Source: Microbacteriaceae bacterium (GTDB taxonomy: Bacteria > Actinomycetota > Actinomycetes > Actinomycetales > Microbacteriaceae). Taken from it: a stretch of 9,017 nucleotides of DNA. The stretch lies in NCBI GenBank assembly GCA_947455385.1, contig CANGNR010000041.1:1-9017 (forward strand), in the 5' to 3' direction. Under the pieces are notes generated by a model. The model was not told where the DNA came from and ran no database searches. It saw nothing but the letters and a program-made list of their open reading frames with translations. Within the stretch, counting starts at the first letter, position 1. Each line of letters opens with the position of its first letter. The translations under genes were made by a program, and so were the position numbers. Of this stretch, positions 6,343 through 9,017 are shown in pieces.

Positions 6343-6377
6343 GTTTAGCGAGTATTTTTAGATTGTTCACCTAGCAT
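6343..6377 (+). promoter_or_regulatory. PHO-box-like site and putative phoU promoter
   Basis: GTTCACCTAGC at 6365-6375 agrees at 10 of 11 positions with the 11-base direct-repeat unit known for the RegX3 homologue PhoP of Streptomyces (G, G/T, TCA, three pyrimidines, purine, G/C, G). A weaker unit, GTTTAGCGAGT (6343-6353, 7 of 11), lies exactly 22 bases upstream, in phase with two units; the 11 bases between them match poorly. A TAGCAT at 6372-6377 could be the -10, which would put the weak unit at the -35 position. An alternative -10 is TAGATT at 6359-6364 with TTGGGC as -35. Binding by the neighbouring RegX3 is inferred. Confidence 0.5.
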
Positions 6378-6411
6378 TGAGAGTCTTCAGTGGAACCGAG
6401 AGGAATCACCC

Positions 6412-7059
6412 GTGCGCGAAGTATTCATTAACGATCTGCGAGCCGTTCAGAGCACCCTGGTCGAGATGGCACAGGATGCCACTCGCGTAATGGAGAAGGC
6501 CACTAAAGCCTTCACCACTAGCGACGTTGCTCTAGCCGACGAGGCCATCGCACTGGGCGACACCCTCGAGAAGAAGGCTCTGGCCCTCGACGAGGCTGCC
6601 ATTCGCATTCTCGCCAAGCAGTCGCCGGTTGCCCGCGACCTTCGCATCCTTGTTTCGGCTCTTCGCATCAGCGCATCGCTCGAGCGAATGGGTGCACTCG
6701 CGTCGCACATCGCATCGATTGCACGCTACCGCTTTCCGGGCCTTGCAGTGCCGGCTGCGCTGCTGCCGACCTTCATCGAGATGGGCGAGCTGGACGTAAA
6801 GCTCGGCCACGAGATCGCCGAGGTTCTTGCAAACACCGACCTCGACAAGGCTCGCTCGATTCAGGCCGAAGACCAGCGCGTCGACGAACTACACCGCCAC
6901 GTGTTTGCGACAGTTCTCTCGGATGACTGGAAAGAGAACGCGGTCTTCACCGTGGATGTCACCCTTGCCAGCCGCTACCACGAGCGCTTCGCCGACCACG
7001 TGGTCGACATCTCGAGCAAGGTTTCTTACCTCTCGACTGGCGAATGGCACGAGAGCTAA
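6412..7059 (+). CDS. phoU: Phosphate-signalling regulator PhoU (PhoY-like)
   Basis: PhoU proteins link the Pst phosphate transporter to the sensor kinase and hold phosphate-starvation signalling off when phosphate is plentiful. The 215-residue, all-helical protein has the family's two three-helix repeats. Repeat 1 holds QSPVARDLRILVSALR (70-85) and LERMGALASHIA (90-101), the GALA form found also in mycobacterial PhoY where other PhoUs have a metal-binding Asp. Repeat 2 keeps RYHERFADHVVDIS (188-201), with the Glu and Asp of the second metal site. The GTG at 6412 has AGGA 7 bases upstream, within GAGAGGA. It is divergent from senX3-regX3, so kinase, regulator and modulator share one control region with a PHO-box-like site. 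A strong terminator follows. Confidence 0.95.
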   Translation: MREVFINDLRAVQSTLVEMAQDATRVMEKATKAFTTSDVALADEAIALGDTLEKKALALDEAAIRILAKQSPVARDLRILVSALRISASLERMGALASHIASIARYRFPGLAVPAALLPTFIEMGELDVKLGHEIAEVLANTDLDKARSIQAEDQRVDELHRHVFATVLSDDWKENAVFTVDVTLASRYHERFADHVVDISSKVSYLSTGEWHES

Positions 7060-7078
7060 GTCACAAAGTCTTAAAGCG

Positions 7079-7115
7079 AAAGTCCCCAACCGCATTGGCT
7101 GGGGACTTTTCTTTT
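7079..7115 (+). terminator. Rho-independent terminator of phoU, probably bidirectional
   Basis: A stem AAGTCCCCA/TGGGGACTT, one A-C mismatch, then CC/GG around a GCATT loop is followed by TTTTCTTTT on the plus strand. It begins 20 bases after the phoU stop. The gpmA transcript reaches the same hairpin from the other side about 20 bases after its stop and meets a weaker T-rich tail (TTTCGCTTT), so the element probably serves both convergent genes. Confidence 0.9.
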
Positions 7116-7131
7116 GCTTGCTTGGTTGGGG

Positions 7132-7884
7132 CTACTTCTTGCCCTGGGCTGCTACCGCAGCCGCACCGGCTGCCGCCGCCTCTGGGTCGAGGTATTCGCC
7201 ACCTGCCACGATCGGCTTAAAGTTTTCATCCAGCTTGTAAACCAGCGGGATGCCGGTCGGAATGTTGAGCTCGGCGATGCCCTCATCTGAGAGGCCGTCT
7301 AGGTGCTTGACCAACGCACGAAGCGAGTTGCCGTGGGCCGTGATCAGAACGGTCTTGCCACCCTCGAGGTCGCCGACAATCTCGTCGTTCCAGAGCGGGA
7401 GCATGCGCTCGAGGACATCCTTGAGGCATTCGGTCTTGGGCACGTTTGAGCCGAGGTTTGCATAGCGCTCGTCGTGCGCCTGCGAGAACTCGTCGGCGTC
7501 GTCGATTGGCGGTGGTGGCACGTCGAAGCTGCGACGCCAGGTCTGAAACTGCTCGGCTCCATACTCTGCGAGGGTTTGGGCCTTGTCTTTGCCCTGTAGC
7601 GCGCCGTAGTGACGTTCGTTGAGGCGCCAGTCGCGCTTGACGTCGATCCACGAGCGGTCGGCTGCGTTGAGCGCGATGTGAGCGGTGTTGATGGCGCGCT
7701 TCAGGCGTGAGGTGTAGAGCAGGTCTGGCTTGATGCCCGACTCTGCCAGCAGTTCACCGGCACGCTTTGCTTCTTCGCGACCCTGGTCGCTGAGGTCAAC
7801 GTCAACCCAACCGGTGAACAGGTTTAGCTGGTTCCAAACCGAGTTGCCGTGACGCAAGAGAACGAGTGTGTATTTGTGAGCCAT
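7132..7884 (-). CDS. gpmA: 2,3-bisphosphoglycerate-dependent phosphoglycerate mutase
   Basis: This cytoplasmic enzyme of glycolysis and gluconeogenesis interconverts 3- and 2-phosphoglycerate through a phosphohistidine. The 250-residue protein has the catalytic RHGNS (11-15, H12 phosphorylated), the [10 protein letters not shown] segment (23-32), [11 protein letters not shown] (58-68, R60), [12 protein letters not shown] (88-99, E90) and the second histidine H184 in [10 protein letters not shown]. The insert [11 protein letters not shown] marks it as the full-length mutase and not a generic histidine phosphatase. The last 18 residues are a soft Ala-rich, Lys-ended tail. No usable Shine-Dalgarno sequence precedes the ATG at 7884 (GAGG ends 1 base from it). 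A TAAACT 6 bases upstream suggests a leaderless transcript. In mycobacteria gpm1 also lies beside senX3-regX3, so the neighbourhood is conserved. Confidence 0.97.
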   Translation of the reverse strand: MAHKYTLVLLRHGNSVWNQLNLFTGWVDVDLSDQGREEAKRAGELLAESGIKPDLLYTSRLKRAINTAHIALNAADRSWIDVKRDWRLNERHYGALQGKDKAQTLAEYGAEQFQTWRRSFDVPPPPIDDADEFSQAHDERYANLGSNVPKTECLKDVLERMLPLWNDEIVGDLEGGKTVLITAHGNSLRALVKHLDGLSDEGIAELNIPTGIPLVYKLDENFKPIVAGGEYLDPEAAAAGAAAVAAQGKK

Positions 7885-7890
7885 GCCTCA

Positions 7891-7896
7891 AGTTTA
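7891..7896 (-). promoter_or_regulatory. Possible gpmA -10 element for a leaderless transcript
   Basis: On the minus strand TAAACT ends 6 bases before the gpmA ATG. The spacing fits transcription starting at or one base from the A of ATG. No -35 with TTGACA character is visible at 16-18 bases. Confidence 0.4.
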
Positions 7897-7903
7897 GTTT
7901 GAC

Positions 7904-7909
7904 TAGCCT
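7904..7909 (+). promoter_or_regulatory. Possible -10 element of the methyltransferase-like gene, leaderless
   Basis: TAGCCT ends 7 bases before the ATG at 7917, again at leaderless spacing and again with no Shine-Dalgarno sequence. It lies only 7 bases from the opposing gpmA -10-like hexamer. The match to the -10 consensus is modest (TA and final T). Confidence 0.35.
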
Positions 7910-7916
7910 TGATGCC

Positions 7917-8711
7917 ATGGCGACTAAGAAACCGATCGGGCGAGTCACGCGTGGCACGACCAACCCGAACCGGTTGCGGCGGGTAGATCGCTACATTGCG
8001 AGTTTGCCCGTGTTGCGAGGCACGGATGCGCCCATCGTCGTTGACCTCGGTTTTGGCGCGAGCCCGATCACCGCGGTCGAGCTGCTCGCTCGGCTCGAAA
8101 AGGTGAACCCGCGGGTGCGAGTGCTGGGGGTCGAGATCGAGCGCGAGCGGGTCGAACGCGGGCTCGCCGTCGCCCACGAAAGACTTCAGTTCACCCATGG
8201 CGGCTTCGAGGTGCCGATGCCTGAAGCCTTCGGGCCAGGCGCTAAGGCGAGTGTGATTCGGGCGTTCAACGTGCTGCGTCAATATGACGAGGCCGATGTG
8301 CCAGGGGCCTGGGCGAGCATGCTGGCGAGGCTAACCCCAGATGGCGTTTTGGTCGAGGGAACCTGCGACGAAATCGGCCGAGTCGCGAGCTGGATCACCT
8401 TGACGCCCGAGGGGCCACAAGAGTTCACCGTCGCCCTGCGCCTGGGCTCGCTCGAAGAGCCGAGCAAGGTCGCCGAGCGCCTACCCAAGGCTCTGATCCA
8501 TCACAACGTGCCGGGCGAGCGCATCCACGACTTCTTGACCGCGCTCGACGCCGCTTGGCGCACGAACGCCGGCCTCGGAACCTTCAGCCCCATGCAGCGG
8601 TGGCAAGCCACCTGCGAGTCGATGGCCGAAGCCGGCTGGCCTATCGTGCGCCAACCCAGGCGCTGGAAGCTCGGCGAACTCTCGGTGGCCTGGGCTGCCG
8701 TTGCGCCCTAG
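7917..8711 (+). CDS. SAM-dependent methyltransferase-like protein, substrate unknown
   Basis: The product has 264 residues and looks like a class I (Rossmann-fold) methyltransferase of a family found in actinobacteria. Motif I is VVDLGFGASPITAVELL (41-57), followed by the acidic end of strand 2 in VLGVEIERERV (E73), which would hold the SAM ribose. A motif IV-like segment is IRAFNVLRQYDE (114-125), then LTPDGVLVEGTCDE (139-152). The N-terminal 30 residues are basic (RRVDRYIASL), perhaps nucleic-acid contacting; the C-terminal 60 are Trp/Arg-rich. I do not recognise a substrate. The ATG at 7917 is preferred: the open frame reaches back to a GTG at 7866, but that part overlaps gpmA and has no ribosome binding site. 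The gene is divergent from gpmA and its stop shares CTAG with the next, converging gene. Confidence 0.8.
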   Translation: MATKKPIGRVTRGTTNPNRLRRVDRYIASLPVLRGTDAPIVVDLGFGASPITAVELLARLEKVNPRVRVLGVEIERERVERGLAVAHERLQFTHGGFEVPMPEAFGPGAKASVIRAFNVLRQYDEADVPGAWASMLARLTPDGVLVEGTCDEIGRVASWITLTPEGPQEFTVALRLGSLEEPSKVAERLPKALIHHNVPGERIHDFLTALDAAWRTNAGLGTFSPMQRWQATCESMAEAGWPIVRQPRRWKLGELSVAWAAVAP

Positions 8712-9017
8712 ATCTCGGGCAGCTCGTCGCGGGCGGCATCCTCGCTGAGACCGGCAGCACACATGAGGTCTACGAGCATCGGGCGCAGCAGCAGCAAGAC
8801 GCTGGCTTCGCGAACTTGATCGGCGATGCCGAACTTCTTGGGGTCGAGTTGGTGAGTGATTTCTACGAACATGGCCTGAGCCTCTAGCAGGCGATCGGGT
8901 TCTTCTAGGCCGGCGGCCAGGGTCGAGGTGGCCTCGAAGATCTGCTCGAACAGGTCGGCCAGGTATGGTCGCGACTGACCATCGCGCAGCAAAAAGTCGA
9001 TGCGGCGAACCACGACG
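8708..9017 (-). CDS. C-terminal part of an unrecognised protein (cut by window edge)
   Basis: This is the last 102 codons of a minus-strand gene whose start lies beyond 9017; the frame is open to the edge, so the GTG at 9013 is not taken as a start. The visible part is predicted helical, acidic and soluble: RPYLADLFEQIFEATSTLAAGLEE, then a linker with LDPKKFG, then VREASVLLLLRPMLVDLMCAAGLSEDAARDELPE. The ending, a hydrophobic LLRPMLVDLM followed by xxGLSxDxA, resembles the cytoplasmic C-terminal region of actinobacterial FUSC-type membrane proteins, but this is an impression and no membrane helix is visible here to support it. The stop codon lies in the CTAG shared with the converging methyltransferase-like gene. 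Codon use is like that of the neighbours. Confidence 0.75.
   Translation of the reverse strand, partial: VVVRRIDFLLRDGQSRPYLADLFEQIFEATSTLAAGLEEPDRLLEAQAMFVEITHQLDPKKFGIADQVREASVLLLLRPMLVDLMCAAGLSEDAARDELPEI

Noticed and set aside
6685..6720. Missing metal-binding Asp in PhoU repeat 1 as a defect
   Set aside because: The same GALA form is found in mycobacterial PhoY proteins, so it is a lineage feature.
7866..7916. Upstream GTG extending the methyltransferase-like protein by 17 residues
   Set aside because: The extension overlaps gpmA, has no ribosome binding site and reads as unlikely protein (several Cys); the ATG at 7917 gives a typical basic N-terminus.
8705..8720. GCCC/GGGC stem at the methyltransferase 3' end as a terminator
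   Set aside because: Only 4 bp with an 8-base loop and no T-tract on either strand.
9011..9013. GTG at 9013 as start of the right-edge gene
   Set aside because: The frame stays open to the window end and the visible part looks like the C-terminal portion of a longer protein.
1..9017. Mobile elements, CRISPR arrays, tRNA or rRNA genes, defence or toxin-antitoxin systems
   Set aside because: None seen: no transposase or integrase motifs, no regularly spaced repeats, no tRNA-like folds, and nearly all DNA is taken up by recognised housekeeping genes.

Overview
This window reads as ordinary, gene-dense chromosome from a high-GC Gram-positive bacterium (Actinomycetota), most likely the family Microbacteriaceae. 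The signs are a CarD protein of the mycobacterial type, a SenX3/RegX3-type two-component pair, a PhoY-like PhoU, a fused IspDF, frequent GTG starts, several starts with no Shine-Dalgarno sequence, and strong use of C/G-ending codons. The genus cannot be fixed from the sequence alone. I see no insertion sequence, prophage, CRISPR array, tRNA or rRNA. Ten genes are supported; those cut by the window ends are rlmB (left) and an unrecognised gene (right).

Left block (1-3736, all minus strand). Transcription runs from right to left: carD, then ispDF, cysS and rlmB. This order (carD-ispD-ispF-cysS-rlmB) is the one known from mycobacteria, except that here ispD and ispF are one gene. A hairpin with a UUCG loop and a T-tract between carD and ispDF probably ends much of the carD transcript. 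ispDF, cysS and rlmB are packed with a 4-base gap and an 8-base overlap. The block combines a global RNA polymerase partner (CarD), isoprenoid precursor synthesis (IspDF), tRNA charging (CysS) and 23S rRNA methylation (RlmB).

Middle block (3737-7131). A 217-base gap separates carD from a divergent small lipoprotein gene. That gene converges on regX3, and the two stop codons share a CTAG palindrome. senX3 and regX3 overlap by 4 bases and form a phosphate-type two-component operon. phoU is divergent from senX3 across a 141-base gap that holds a PHO-box-like element. This suggests a compact phosphate-sensing module in which RegX3 controls both directions and PhoU feeds back on the system.

Right block (7132-9017). 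A strong, probably bidirectional terminator separates phoU from the convergent gpmA (2,3-bisphosphoglycerate-dependent phosphoglycerate mutase). Only 32 bases separate gpmA from a divergent SAM-dependent methyltransferase-like gene; neither has a good Shine-Dalgarno sequence and both have a -10-like hexamer 6-7 bases before the ATG, so both may be leaderless. The methyltransferase gene converges on the cut-off right-hand gene, again with a 4-base CTAG overlap.

There is no obvious new system. The points worth a second look are regulatory and architectural: the PHO-box-like site, possible leaderless promoters, the twice-seen CTAG stop overlap, the IspDF fusion, and the CarD residue change at the RNA polymerase-binding face.
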